From the NCBI GenBank assembly GCA_026826555.1, contig JAKSZT010020895.1, forward strand, positions 510,053 to 574,052: DNA of 64,000 nucleotides, in the 5' to 3' direction. Source of the DNA: Tolypeutes matacus (Eukaryota > Chordata > Mammalia > Cingulata > Chlamyphoridae). This document shows positions 1 to 12,790 of the stretch, one piece after another. How positions within the stretch are numbered: position 1 is the first letter of the stretch; every line of letters starts with the position of its first letter. Below the pieces are notes generated by a model. That model had not been told where the DNA came from and made no database searches. It was given only the letters and a program-made list of their open reading frames with translations. Made by a program: the position numbers and the translations under genes.

Positions 1-429
1 GTTATTATTTTTACAAAAATCTTTGAAAAAAAGAAGACGAAAAAACAGTAGCTGATAGTAGCTAAGTTTCCTCAGGTAGTGAGAGAATAAAGTAGTAGAA
101 GTAGCCAAATAACAGACACCTCAGATGATTGATTACCTTGACTTCAATGGCTTTGAGGCTCAAATTCATCCCTTCAAGTATCATAATTTAATTTTACAAT
201 TGTACCTTCTATATTGAGATTCAGTAGATTTTCTTTTTGCAAATATGAGTTCAAGCTGATTTTATATCATTTATCACCAAGAGTCCTAACTCACACAAAA
301 CCCATAAGAAGAGGAATGGTTCAGTCATTATTCTTAAGTCAATTTGGCAATCCTGGTACCAACATGATGAGCTGCCATGGAAGCACATTTATCATGCATT
401 TTTAAAAGTATTAAAAATATGTGTGTAGT

Positions 430-905
430 GGTGATGCCCACTCTGGTTCCAATTGAGAGGGGGTCTGAGAACCCATAGGCAGCTATGGACTAAAGTAGAC
501 TTATTATCATTCTAGTAATGGAAGAACTTGTAACATTGATATAAAGGCAGTGGTCACCAGAGGTTCTGAGGGGAGGGAGAGGGAAGAATAAGTGTAACAT
601 GGGGCTTTTTTGGGACATTGGTATTGTTCTGCATGACATTGCAATGATGGATATAGGCCATTGTAACATTTTGTCAAAACCTATAAAATTGTGTGCTGCA
701 AAGTGTAAACCATAATGTAAACTGTAGACCATGGTTCATAGCAATCCTTCAGTGTGTGTCCATCAACTGTAAATAATGTACCACACTAATGAAGATTGTT
801 GTTAATGGAGAAAAGTGTAGGAGGGGCAGAAGGTGGGTTGTATGGAATCCCCTATATTTTTTAATATAACATTTATGTAATCTAAATCTTTTTTAAAAAT
901 AAAAT
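430..905 (+). mobile_element. L1-type 3' UTR fragment
   Basis: Non-coding repeat with phrases such as AACATGGGGC, GACATTGGTA and CTGCATGACATTGCAATG, running into an A-rich end. Similar segments lie at about 44450-44925 (the duplicon partner) and 55300-55655. Antisense relatives are at 18590-19190, 22860-23440 and 50740-51250. The last group adjoins T-runs that represent poly(A) tails, which points to the 3' end of a LINE. The exact subfamily was not determined. Confidence 0.6.
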
Positions 906-906
906 T

Positions 907-1165
907 AAGGGGAGAAGATGTGCCTGAAGCTGTTGAGTGCCCATCCCCCACATGGGAGTTCCTGGGTTCAGTTTTCAGTGCCTCCTAAAGAAAAAACAGT
1001 CAATCAGCAGACAATCAGCAAAAAACAATGAGCAGACAATGGGCACAAAATGAGCAAAAAAATCCACCACAAAGAGCAAAATCAACAGACACACAAAGAG
1101 TGCAAACAACAGGTGAAAAAACAGATGAGGGAGCCATCTCAGGCAGGGAAAGATAAATAAAACAA
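907..1165 (+). mobile_element. tRNA-derived SINE (armadillo type)
   Basis: Begins GGGAGAAGATGTGCCTGAAG and has a degenerate box B (GGGTTCAGTTTTC) about 50 bases in. An A-rich body with repeated CAGACA and CAAAGAG words follows, and the end is GATAAATAAAAC. The paired duplicon at 44920 reads straight through from TAAAAATAAAA to TTGTTTTG, so the partner is the empty site. Confidence 0.8.
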
Positions 1166-2736
1166 TAATCATTGTTTTGCCTAAAGTAAATGACTGATTT
1201 TTCACAGAAAAAAATGAGGAATATGAAACAAGACTTCAATGGATGACATGGAAAGAAGTAGAAGGTTTGTGAAAGCTTGTTTATTTAAAACAGTATGTTT
1301 TGTCTTAAGATAAGATGGCTATTTTTCATAAAATCAGGTTGGAAATATGTAGGACAATACCTGAATGGATATAGAAAGTGGTAGAAGGGTTGTGAAACTA
1401 AATTTCAATAGACAATGACTAATTCAATAAGGTTATTTTAAGGTGAAATTTGTCTTAAGCAAAAGTAGTCGATGTTTATGAATGGTTATAAGAGGTTATG
1501 GGAAATTATAAGTTGTGGCAAGTTGTAAAAGGATTTCTAAACTGAGAGATTTCAATGTAAATGGCTAATTCTGGGAAATCATCATCAAGTAGCAATCTAG
1601 GAGTTGATTTTAAAAAAGAAAAAGTAACTTTATAGCAGAGCTACCATCAGATGCCACCTTAATCTATTATGATCTATGCTAAGTAAATATGTTGTCCTTA
1701 GCTTATCTTTGATGGTTTTAAAAATACAAAGGCACTGCTATTTGGAAATTAAAACTTTTCCAAACTATCTTACAAATTTAATTGTCACTATGATAGAGGT
1801 ACTTTTAAATATAATCAGACGTTACCACTATTAATATTCTAATAATACCCTTAAGAATATCTTTAATTTCAAATGATTAAAAAATTTTTTTGCTCTTTCA
1901 CCTTGTAAAAAGTGAGGTGCTAAAATATACACTTTTATGAAAATTGATGTTATCAATATAATTGTATTTTAATTTACAATAGGAAAATATATTTCCACCC
2001 AGAGACTCAAATACTTGTATAAACTGTGGAAAAGTTTAAATGGGATGTTATTTTGACACTGTTTTAAATTTTATTCAAATTTTATAGAGATTAGAATATT
2101 TTTCAAGGTGTTAAACTGCTTTTTGGTGAAAAAAAACTAGTTTGTCATAAAATACTGTGGATAATCACTGTATTTGTTTCATAAAACTATTGTGAATGTA
2201 TAGACTTATGTTGACTGTTGAGGGAAATATTATTTATAAAATGATATCAAATCCTGTATTAATTGCCTATTTCAGGCACTTAATACTTGCAAAGATCCAT
2301 ATTACATTTACCACTCTGAAGTTTTAAAGAAACACCCTCATTGTTGAAAGTAATATATTCTTATGGTGGGGTGGGAATACTTATGTTCTAATAAACTTGT
2401 AAGCATATTAAGATAGTCACAATGATAATAGAAAAATAATCTTGATTCCATTGGGAATCTTTAATTTTCATGAATTTACTAGAAAAATAGTTTTCTTCAT
2501 GTACTGATGAAGTTTCCTTTTGCAAAACAATATCTGTCTAAAAGACAAAACATGAAGAAGAAATTAAATTTGCAATTTACATATATATTTGGGGATTGTA
2601 TAATATTCTTAAAGAGTTTTAAAGTTCTGTCTGTTCAATTCTAATACTGATCTGCATGATAATATTGTTTGTTATCATTTTGTTTTAGTTATTCTTGGAA
2701 AAATGTGATGTTACGAAAACAATCAAAATCTCTTAA

Positions 2737-2995
2737 TTTTTTTTCTGTTTTTTGTTTTTGCTTCTGTTTTTGTTTTTGCTTTTTGTTTTTTTTTTAAGTA
2801 CCAAGGTCCAGAGAATGAATCCAGGACCTCATATGTAGGAAGCTGATGGTGCTTAATCACTGAGCCACATCCACTCCTCTGAGCTGGTTTTTAAATTTGT
2901 TTTGCTTGTTGTTTGTTTTTCCTTTTACAAGGCACCAGGAACTGAACACAGGACCTCCCATATGTGAAGCAGGTGTCCAACTTCTGGATCCACAC
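2737..2995 (-). mobile_element. Dimeric tRNA-derived SINE, antisense
   Basis: A T-rich stretch (antisense poly(A) and linker) is followed by two tRNA-like units read on the minus strand. Their antisense box B regions are at about 2820-2835 (AATCCAGGACCTC) and 2940-2960 (GAACACAGGACCTCCC). Each ends in the antisense head word CCACATCCACTCC or CCACACCCACTCCC. It starts exactly where homology with the other duplicon stops. Confidence 0.7.
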
Positions 2996-4087
2996 CCACT
3001 CCCTATCATCTTTATAAATTGATTTATATTTACATTTTAGATAAATGGAATTATACACTATGTAGTACTCTAGGTCTGGTCTCTTCCACTTAGTATAATG
3101 TCTTTTTCTGTCTGATATTAACATTTGGTAGTATTAACCCAGATTTTTCAGCTCCAAAGAAAAATGGTCTTATATATGCAATTTTACCCCTATTCATATT
3201 TCACATAATATATTTAATTCATAAGAGCACAATCATATAGTAATTGTGCTCTTGTGTCTGGCTTGATTCACTCAACATAATGTCTTGCAGGTTCATCCAT
3301 TTTGTCATGTTTCATGACTTCATTTCTTTTTACCACTGCATAATATTTCATTGTGTGTATATACCACAATTTGTTTATCCACTCATCAGTTTATGGACAC
3401 CTGGGTTGTTTCCAACTTTTGGCTATCATTGATAACACTGCTATGAACATCAAAGTGCAGATGTCTATTTGTGTCACTGCTCTCAGTTCTTCTGGGTATA
3501 TACCTAGCAATTGTATTGCCTGGTCATATGCCAAGTCTATATTCAAATTCCTTAGGAACTGCCAAACAGTCCTCCACAGTGGCTGCACAATTATACAGTC
3601 CCACCAACAGTGAACAAAGCGTTATTTCTCCATATCTTCAACATTTATAATTTTCTGACTTTTTAATAGTGGCCAGTCTAATAGGATTGAAATAATATCT
3701 CATTGTATTTTTGATTTGCATTTGCCCACTTGCTAGTGATGAACTTTTTTCATGTGTCTTCACTGTTCATATTTCTTCTGTGGACAGTGGTCTTTTCAAA
3801 TCTTTTGCTCTTTTTTTAATTGGATAGTTTCTTCTGTTATTGTTAGGTTGTATGATCTCTTTGTATATCATGGATATTAAGCCCTTATCACATATGTGAT
3901 TGCCATATTTTTTTTTCCCATTGAGTCGGCTGCCTTTTCATCCCTTTGACAAGTCCTGTGAGGTGTAAAAAGTTTTGAATTTTGAGGAGGTCCCATTTAT
4001 CTATCTCTTTTGTTGCCTTTATTTTAGGTATAAGGTTTAAGAAACTATCACCTACGGCAAGATCTTGAAGATGTTTACCACAATTTT
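2996..4087 (-). mobile_element. LINE-1 3' part (ORF2 C-terminus), antisense
   Basis: Minus-strand translation of 3391-3588 gives the ORF2 C-terminal signature [17 protein letters not shown] followed by a LLGIYPEE motif. 3888-4087 encodes the upstream segment with WDLLKIQNF and a QPTQWEK motif. Frames are broken. 2996-3190 resembles an older L1 3' end and may be a separate fragment. The element stops at about 4087 against an LTR remnant. The partner duplicon has an antisense L1 at 46680-47560 with the same GATCTTGAAGATGTTT phrase, so this may be one ancestral insertion pruned differently in the two copies. Confidence 0.85.
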
Positions 4088-4200
4088 TTCCCACTGGCAA
4101 ATAAACCACTTTCCCTTCCTAGCCTAGTTTGGTGTGTCTGTCTACTCTGCTGCACTGATGAATGAATCCAGCAAAGGCCCTACCCAACCCCTTTTCAAAT
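4088..4200 (+). mobile_element. 3' end of an ERV LTR (truncated)
   Basis: Matches the last part of the LTR at 49464-50162: GTTTGGTGTGTCTGTCT, then GAATGAATCCAG, then CTTTTCAAATCAAAACT. The 5' part is missing because the sequence joins an antisense L1 at about 4087. The flanks on the right match the partner duplicon, so this LTR was inserted before the duplication. Confidence 0.75.
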
Positions 4201-5599
4201 CAAAACTAAACAACCTGATTATTGTCTGGTAGGTTTATTACTAGCTGACATTAGATTCCAAATATGTAAATGGAGGGCAGAGAAAAATTCCATCTGCTTT
4301 TCTTGTTTGGTTTCTCATCCCTCTTCTCTGTTGCACACTAACAAATACCTTTTTCTACTCTTTCATTATAAACAGGCAGTAAAGCTGATAGGAAGAGCAA
4401 GATACAACATTTTTCTGTTGGTTAAGGTTTTGAGAATGGACAGAGTCAAGTAAAGTGAAACAGAAGATAAAGGAACATACAAGCAGATAAATATAAAAAC
4501 AAGCTTTGGAAATGTTATGAGAAGATAAAAGTAAAGTGAGGAGAAAGTTAAAGGGATAAGGAAGGCTAAAGAGAAATAAAATTGTGTTTTTAGATTGAGT
4601 TAGATCATCGGGGAGTGAGTTTTAGGAAAAATAAGAATATTAAAATTATGTTGTAAATAAGTAATAAGGGGAAATGTTTAACAAAGTGTATGTGCAAGTA
4701 TTTAATACCTACTTCTGCACATTGTCTAAAGTATGGCTAACTTTCAAATCAACAGAAGTCAAAAGGAAAAAGAGAAAAGTTATTCAGTAAATTTTAAACT
4801 CATAATGATTGGTAAGACTGGTGTTGGGGCAAATTTTACAGAGGCCAACTTTTTATATCACAATAAAAATTTTCAGATGACAGGAAAAGAAACAATTTAA
4901 GAAATGATAACAATACCAAATAACTGAATCTATTGAGGACTACATTCATGACAAGCACTATTCTCAACTTTTGCATATACTATATGAAATACAGCAAAAA
5001 TATATTCTCGTCAACACAGCTTGTAAGTTGCAGGGAACTTGGTCAAATGAGTGAATCTACTTTCAGATGTTGTGCTCTTTGAAATACCAAATTTTATACA
5101 AGTTTTTAGATGCCAAATTATAAGACAGATCTCCTTTGAAACAATAATATATAATGATATCTTTAGGGAAAATAACCTTTTTTAGGTGCCTTCATTATAA
5201 AACGAAGTGATTAAGCACATTTTTATTAGTGGTCACTGTATAAGACAATGTATTTGCATTAGAGTACCAACAGAATCATTTCCAAGGTATAAAACATAAA
5301 TTAATATTCAGAAAGCAGATCACACACACAAAAAACATATAAAGGACAAAGCTAATTGACAAATGAGGAGTGGTTCCACTCTTATCTAGGGTAATTCATA
5401 GGAGGAGATACATGAGAATTTTTCTTCCAAATTGCTGTCTGTAGGGAGATGACAATGGAGGCAAGACACTCCATGCATAAGAAGCAGCCAAGCAGAAGAA
5501 AAGTGGAAGGCACATGAATGGTTTGGTTGCAAGCAATGCTCAGTGATCTCCAATCAATTCATCTCTGATAAAAAAAAAATGGAGTCATAAATAAGCATA

Positions 5600-6450
5600 A
5601 GTAAAACCCACTGTGTCAGGCTTTTCTAGGGATACAGAACTGACAAGAAATATCTGTTAATATGAGATTTTTATAAAAAATTGTCACTCAATGGTGGGGA
5701 CCTGTGCACAAGTCTAAATTCCATAGGACAGGCTGCAAGCTGGGAACTTCAATAAGGGTTTTTTATAAATTCTCCAGGAAAAACTGTCTGGCTGAAGTAG
5801 AAATGGAAATAATATCTTCTGACTACTCAAAGCATCACTTCTCCTTTTAAAACCTTCCAACGATTTGATGAGACTTCTCTAATTGTTGATGGAAATTTCC
5901 TCAGTTGATTGTAGATGTAATCATCCATAGATGCAATCAACTTACTGGTGACTGAAGTCCATGAAATGTCCTCAGAATAACAATCAGGGAAATGTTTGCT
6001 TGACCAAATAACTGGGCATCATATTGTGATATGGTTTGGCTTAAGCAACGGGAATATATTCACACGCACCTTTGAGGCCAAAGAATTTTCCAAATCAAGG
6101 TATTATCACGGCCATGCTTTCTCTTGGAAGATAGGCTGCTGGCAATCCTTGACTCCACTGTCTTCTGGCAAAGCACACAGTGGCATAAGCTGATCTCTCC
6201 CTGTTCCTCCGGGTTTCCTTGCTTTCAGCTTCTTGCTTCCATGGCTTTTTTTCTTTGTCTGAATTCCATTGTCTTATAAAGGGTTCCAATAAAAGGAATA
6301 AGACACTTCCTAATTGAGTTGGACACAACTTAACCTAAGTAGCGTCATCAGTAAGTCTCACTTACTATGGGTACACACACATAGGAATGGATTAACATTA
6401 AGAACATGCTTTTTCTGGGTTACATACACTTTCAAACCACCTTACCCTCC
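5600..6450 (-). mobile_element. LTR-like interspersed repeat
   Basis: The duplicon partner copy is at 53090-53900, and the first half also resembles 17518-17965. Shared words are ACAGAACTGACA or ACAGAACCAACA, ATATCTGT, TGAGATTTT and GACTGAAGTCCAT. The right half (6010-6420) reads better in antisense and contains the phrases CTTTGTCTGAATTCC and TTCCAATAAAAGGAATAAG. The layout suggests a MaLR or ERVL-type LTR, but I could not assign a family. Confidence 0.5.
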
Positions 6451-6624
6451 CTGTTGAGTTCTTTGGTCCAGTGCATTCAGATAAATGTAAATCAATTTCT
6501 TATAAAAAGTTTTCAGTTATACAAAATCTCCAGTGGCAACATTGTTAAGAATGCATAATTATAAGATGCATAAACCAGAATTTTATCATATCAAACCATT
6601 GCCTTGTCTAAGTGCAAAACACTT

Positions 6625-6715
6625 TTTTTCTTTCTTTCTTTTCCTTTCTTCCTTCCTTCCTCCCTTCCTCCATCCCTCCCTCCCTTAATTTGTTCCTTCC
6701 TTCCTTTCTTCTTTT
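6625..6715 (+). repeat. (TTCC)n-rich simple repeat
   Basis: Imperfect TTCC/TTTC/CTCC tetranucleotide tract. The duplicon partner has a different simple repeat at the matching place (GTTTT units at about 54094-54130), so the tract expanded independently in each copy. Confidence 0.9.
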
Positions 6716-7269
6716 GTCTTCTTCAGTGCACAGCTGAACCTCAACTCACTCTGCCAAGGGAGATCCCCGGGGTGCCTGGCACAGTAGTCTGACCTAAAGA
6801 GTTTCATGCATTTGTTGCCCAGAAGAGTTCAAACCTCTTCTCAAGCTAGTTCTCCTTTCTGCACTGTGGTGGGATATCAAAGGCTGAGGACCCTCCAAAG
6901 CAGGGCTGGCACTTGTGAGGGACTGAGGGTGAGGTGGGATTCTTTGGAGTCTCAGCTTTTCAAAAGAGGGTGGGGGGAGAATTTGGGGTTATGAAAAGAT
7001 CCCTGACAGGCCAAAGCTACAGACAAAATCAAGAAACAAACAAGGATTGAGAAAACTTATGTAGTAAAATTTAAATTTATAGCATTTCTGATTTTGTGTG
7101 GTAATTTTAGTATTAGATAATCTGGCAAATATTTTGATTTAAGAAATATTCAAGTTATCCACTGTTATATTATTTTCTTCTCTATACTAAGTACTGTAAA
7201 TAGTGATTTAAATTTAATCTTTATAGATTGACTGAAATAATGGTGGAGTCAGATAGCAGGTAGTTAAAT

Positions 7270-7887
7270 GTTCAAAAAAATCTCCTTAATAAATTCAATG
7301 AGATGGCTAATGAGATTAAGAATATTAAGAAGATATTGGGAGGGCAAAAAGAAGGATTTCAATGCATACATAAAAGAATAGATCTTATGGGAATGAAAAG
7401 TGCAATAAATGAAAATTAAAAATACACTGGAGGCCTATAACAGCAGATTTCAGGAGGCAGAAGAAAATATCAATAAGCTTGATGACATGGCCTCCAAAAG
7501 TCAACATAGAAAAGAACAGATGAAGAAAAGAATGCAAAAAAAAAAAAAATTGAATAGGGTCTCAGGGAAATAAATCACAGCAAAAGACATGCAAACATAC
7601 ATGTCATGGGTGTCCCAGAAGGAGAAGGGAAGGGAAAAGGGGCAGAAGGAATATTTGAAGAAACAATGGTAGAAAATTTCCCAACCTTATTGAAGGACAT
7701 AGATATCTGTTTCCAAGAAGCACAATGTACACCCATCCAAATAAATCTGAATAGAACAACTCTGAGACACATACTAACCAGAATGTCAAATGCCAAAGAC
7801 AAAGAGACACTTCTGAGAGCAGCGAGAGAAAAGCAATGCATAACCTATAAGGGATACCCAATAAGATTAAGTGCAAATTTCTCATGA
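7270..7887 (+). pseudogene. L1 ORF1 protein remnant (RNA-binding chaperone)
   Basis: ORF1 protein coats L1 RNA and is needed for retrotransposition. The upstream half (7270-7600) matches the coiled-coil region only in pieces, with several stops and shifts. 7606-7887 is an open frame of 93 codons that matches the ORF1 C-terminal domain: the FEETMVENFPTLLKDIDI segment, then QEAQCTP, then a TRMSNAKDKETLLRAAREK segment, and finally YKGYPIRLSANFS. No functional protein is expected. Confidence 0.85.
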
Positions 7888-8247
7888 GAAACCAAGGAAG
7901 CAAGAAGGCACCAGTATGATATATTTAAGACACTTCAAGAGAAATACTGACAGCTAAGAATCTTATATCTGACAAGATTGTCTTTCAAAAATAAGGGTGA
8001 GTTTAGAATATTCACAGATAAACAGAAACTGAGAGAGTTTATTTAAAAAAAGGACCAGCTTTGCAGGAAATACTAAACGGAGTGTTTCAGCCTAGAAAGA
8101 AAAGACAAGAGAGAGAGGCTTGAAAGAGAATTCAGAAATGAAAATTGTATCAGTACCAGTAACTAAAAGTGTCGAAGAGTGGTGAAAATAAAATATGACA
8201 TATAAAACCCAAAGGTCAAAATGGGTGAAGTAAGAACTGCCATTACA

Positions 8248-11200
8248 GTAATAACATTGAATGTTAATGGGTTAAACTCCCCTGTCAAAAGACACAGACT
8301 GGTGGAATGGGTAAGAAAGTATGAGCCATGAAAATGCTGTCTGTAAGAGCCTTAGCTTAGACGCAAGGATACCAATAGACTGAAAGTGAAAAGTTGGAAA
8401 AAGATATTCGATGCATGCAGGAACCAAAAAAAAAAAAAAAAAAAAAAAAAGCCAGAGTGGCTATACTCTGTCTATAACAATCATTAATGTATATGCAACT
8501 AACCAAGATGCCCCAAGATGCATGAGGCAAACACTGGCAAAACTGAAGGGAGAAATAGATATCTCTTCAATAATAGTTGGACACTTCAATACACCATCCT
8601 CACCATTGGATAGAACATATGGGCAGAGGATCAATATAGGAACAGAGAGGTTGAATAATATGATAAATGTACTCAATCTAATTGACATTTACAGAACATT
8701 GCACCCCAGAGTGTTGGATTAAAATTATACAAAGCACTTTCTCTGACCATGATGGAATAAAGTTGAAAATCAACAAGAGGCAGAAAAAGGGATAAAACAC
8801 ATATGTCTGAAGATTAAATAACACACTCTTAAATAATCCATGGGTCAAAGAAGAAATTTCAAGAGAAATGAATAAGCATCTCAAGACAAATGACAATGAG
8901 AACACAACCCATCAGAACCTTTGGGATGCAGGGAAGGCAGTGATGAGAGGGAAATTTATAGCCCTCAATGCTTACAATAAAAAAGAAGAAAGAATTAAAA
9001 TCAATGACCTAACTTCACAGCTGGAGGAACTAGAAAAGGAACAGCAAACTAATTCCAAAGCAAGTGAAAAGATTGAAATAAGAAAGAACAGAGCAGAAAT
9101 ATATGAAATTGAGAATAACAACAACAACAAAAACAATAGAGAGAATTAAGAAAACCAAAAGTTGGTTCTTTGAGAAGATTAACAAAGTCGACAAATCCTC
9201 AGCTAGACTGATTAATGAAAACAGATAGAAGATTCAATTAAATGAAGTGAAAAATGAAAATGGGACCATTGCTACTGACCCCACAGAAATAAAAGAGATT
9301 ATAAGGGGATACTATGAACAACTGTATGCCAACCAACTAGACAATGTAGATGAAATGGAAAAAAATCCTAGAATCGTACAAACAACCTACACTGACCCTA
9401 GAAGAAACAGAAGATCTCAACAAACCAATCACAAGTAAAGAGATTGAAACAGTCATAAAACAGCTCCTCAAAATGAAAAGCCAGGACCAGATGGTTTCAC
9501 AGGTGAGTTCTACCAAACATTCAAAGAAGATTTAATACCAATCTTACTGAAGCTCTTCCAAAAAATTGAAGAAAGAACTCTACCAAACTCATTCTATGAA
9601 GCCACATCACCCTAATACCAAAGCCAAATAAAGATATTATGAAAAAAAATTATAGAACCATTTCTCTAATGAATATGCATGCAAAAATCCTCAATAAAAT
9701 ACTTGTTAATCACATCCAACAGCACATTAAAAGAATTACTCATCATGATCAAGTGGGTTTTATACCAGGCATGCAAGGGTGTTTCAACACAAGAAAATCA
9801 ATCAGCATAATACACCACATTAATAAAACAAAGAAGAAAAATCATGTGATCTTATTGATTGATGCAGAAAAGGCATTTGTAAAAATACAGCATGCTTTCT
9901 AGACAAAAATACTACAAAAGATAGGAATTGAAGGAAACTTTCTCAACATGATAAAGGCCATATCTGAAAAACTCAAAGCTAACATTTTACTCAATGGTGA
10001 AAGACTGAGAGCTTTCTCGTTGCAAGGATGGGCACTGTCACCACTGTTGTTCAACATAGTACTAGAGGTTCTAGCTGGAGCAATCAGGCAAGAAAAAGAA
10101 ATAAAAGGCATCCAAATCAGAAAGGAAGAATTAAAACTTTCACTATTTGCAGATGATATGATTGTATATCTAGAAAGTCCTGAAAAATCTACAATGAAGT
10201 TACCAGAGCTAATAAACAATTTCAGCAGCATGTCAGTATACAAGATCAATACTCAAAAATCAGTGCTGATTCTATACAATTGTAATGTGCAATCGGAGGA
10301 GGAAGTCAGTAAAAAAAATTCCATTTACAATGCCAACTAAAAGAGTCAAATATTTAGGAATAAAATTAACCAAGGATGTAAAGCATTAATAATCAGAAAG
10401 CTACAATGCATTGTTAAAAGAAAACAAAAAAGACCTAAATAATTGGAAGAATATTCTATGCTCATAGATTGGAGGACTAAATTTCATTAAAATGTCAGTT
10501 CTACCCAAATTGATATCCAGATTCATTTAATGCAATACCAATAAAAATTCCAACAGCATTTTTTTAAACAAATGGAAAACAAAAATTTTAAAATTTATCT
10601 GGAAGCCTTGCCACCAACCATATAGGGTAAGAGGCCCCAAATAGCCAGAAACATCTTAAAAAGGAAAAGTGAAGTTGGAACACTCTCACTTCCAGACTTT
10701 AAATCATATTACCTAGCTACAGTGGTAAATTAAATAAAACAAAACAAAACAAAACAAAAAAACCAGCATGGGATTGGCACAATGACAGACACTTAGAACA
10801 ATGGAACAGAATTGATGTTTCAAAAACAGACCCTCACATATGGCCAAGTGATATTTGCAAGCCTGTCAAACCCACCCGCTGAACAGTCTATTCAACAAAT
10901 GTTGCTGGGAGAACTGGAAATCCATAGCCAAAAGAAAGAAAGAAGACCCTATCTCACACCTTATACAAAAATTAACTCAAAATGGATCAAAGACCTAAAT
11001 ATAAAAATAAAAACCATAAAGCTCCTAGAAGAAAATATAGGGAAACATCTTCAAGACCTGGTGGTAGGTGGTGGATTCTTAAACCTTACACTGAAAGCAC
11101 GAGCAATGAAAGAAAGCATGGATAAATGGGACCTCCTCAAAAAGCACTTCTGTGATTCAAAGGACTTCATAAAGAAGGTGAAATGGCAGCCCATTCAATG

Positions 11201-11890
11201 GGAGGAAATATTTGGAAACCACATAAGGGATTGATTTCCATTCTAAATAATGAGATCATATAATTCAACAATAAAAGAGGAAGCAATTAAAAAATGGGCA
11301 AAAGATTTAAATAGACACTTCTCCAAAGAAGAAACACAAATTACCAAAAAGCACATGAAAAAAAGGTTCCATATCATTAGCTATTAGGGAAATGCCAATC
11401 AAAAAACACTGAGATATTATCTAACACTGTATAGAATGGCTATTATTAAAAAAACAGACAATAAGTGCTGGGGAGGATTTGGAGAAATAGGAGCACTCTT
11501 TCACTGTTAGTGGGATTGTAAAATAGTACAGCCTCTATAGAAGACAGTTTGGCAGCTCCTCAGGAAGCTAAATTTAGAACTGACATGTTATACAGCAATT
11601 CCTCTATTAGAAATATATCCAGAACAACTAAAACTATGACATGAACAGACATCTACACATGATGTTCATAGTGGCATTATTCCCAATTGCCAAAAGATGG
11701 AAACAACACAAGTGTCCATCAACCAATGAATGGATAAACAAAATGTTGTATATATATATATGAGAGAATACTATGCAGCAGTAAGAAGAAATTAAATTGG
11801 AAACATATGATAACATGGGTGAACCTTGAAGACAATATACTAAGTGAAGTAAGCCATACAGAAAAGGACAAATATTGCATGGTCTCATTA
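8248..11890 (+). pseudogene. L1 ORF2 (endonuclease/reverse transcriptase) remnant
   Basis: ORF2 nicks target DNA and reverse transcribes L1 RNA. The N-terminal phrase TLNVNGLNSPVKRHRL is at about 8257-8305, but the usual start ATG is not present. The endonuclease block lies at 8461-8722, where the usual GDFNTP motif reads GHFNTPSS, a lost acidic residue. Reverse transcriptase blocks follow: [14 protein letters not shown] and [11 protein letters not shown] near 9660-9780, then IDAEKAFVK near 9860. The catalytic [12 protein letters not shown] is at about 10147-10182. The C-terminal region (10812-11234, 140 open codons) has [20 protein letters not shown]. Multiple frameshifts and stops make it inactive. 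Confidence 0.9.
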
Positions 11891-12790
11891 ATATGAGCTA
11901 AATACAAAGAATAAACACAGGGAGTTAAAACCTAGAGTATAAGTTATTAGGAGATAAAAGGATTGAAAAGAACTACTGATGCTTAATGTATGTAGAAGTT
12001 TTAATTAACTTGACTTTAAAATTGTGGAAATGGATAGAGTTAATGGTAACATTTTACAGTGAGTAGTAGCTGGCTTATAATGGGATTGCAGCTGAAAAGA
12101 GTAGTCTGGGGAAGTAAATATTAATTGAAAGAAAGCTAGAGAATAATACAGGGACTGAATAACACAGGAAAGCCAGATGTACATGAGAATTGTTGTTGAT
12201 GGTACAGATGCAAGAATGTCCTTCTGTGAGCTAGAGTAGATGTACTTCACTATTGCAGGGTAGTGGAAATGTGGACTGCACCTATGGACTGTGGTTAACA
12301 GCAATACTATTATATTCTTGCATCAATGCCAAAGATGTACTGTGTTGATAATGGGGGGTATGGAAAAAGTATGTTATGGACCATGGCTGGTGGTAATAGT
12401 ATGATGATATTATTTCATAATCTGTAACAAATATTCCATCATGGATTGGTGTGTTGGTGAAAGGGTTGAATAGGAATTCAACACATGTGTATGATTGTTT
12501 TATAAGTTCACAACCTCTGTAATGAAAGTATACATTTTAAAATATAGGGTAGGTTGGGGGGAAATATACCAAATGTAAGATTGGGGCTATAGTTAGTAGT
12601 AATATTTTGACAATGCTCTTGCATAGTTTGTAACAAATGTTTCACAACAATACAGGGTGTTTTTGGAGGGGTAAGTATGGAACCCCTGTATGATGTTATT
12701 TATGTTTATTTTGTAAGTTCACAACCTGTACTATATACTATTGTTTATGCATGTCCATGTATGAATGATATACTTCAGTAAAAAATGAAT

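Larger units (their letters stand above)
1..2736 (+). repeat. Segmental duplication copy A, left arm
   Basis: Aligns by eye, in the same orientation and almost continuously, with 44000-46456. Shared landmarks include the phrase TTTCCTCAGG near the start, an L1-type 3' UTR at 430-905, and the end of homology at TCAAAATCTCTTA (2724-2736 here, about 46444-46456 there). The copies differ by many substitutions and small indels, so the duplication is not recent. The left limit is cut by the window edge. The main difference inside the arm is a SINE at 907-1165 that is present only here. Confidence 0.85.
4088..7264 (+). repeat. Segmental duplication copy A, right arm
   Basis: Pairs with 50030-54693. 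Checkpoints: ATTCCAAATATGTAAATG (4255 and 50200), GGTGTTGGGGCAAATTTTAC (4820 and 52310), the LTR-like element at about 5600-6450 (53090-53900), and TTAGTGCACA or TCAGTGCACA near 6725 and 54145. Homology ends at about 7264, where an L1 begins. The partner carries an extra 1.5 kb insertion at 50700-52222 that is absent here near 4735. The stretch between 4200 and 5600 holds no gene that I can see. Confidence 0.85.
7265..12790 (+). mobile_element. LINE-1, 5'-truncated, plus strand
   Basis: Contains in order an ORF1 remnant, an ORF1-ORF2 spacer, a near-complete but broken ORF2 and a long 3' UTR (about 11890-12790). The start lies inside ORF1, so the 5' UTR is missing. The 3' UTR carries TTTTGTAAGTTCACAACCTG and ATGTATGAATGATATACTTCAGT, nearly the same as the L1 tail at 37790-38018. 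Simple A-runs (about 7538, 8427) and a TA tract near 11751 interrupt it. The insertion abuts the end of duplicon A. Confidence 0.92.

Noticed and set aside
6604..6792. 62-codon frame with Pro/Ser/Leu run
   Set aside because: Encoded by the TTCC simple repeat.
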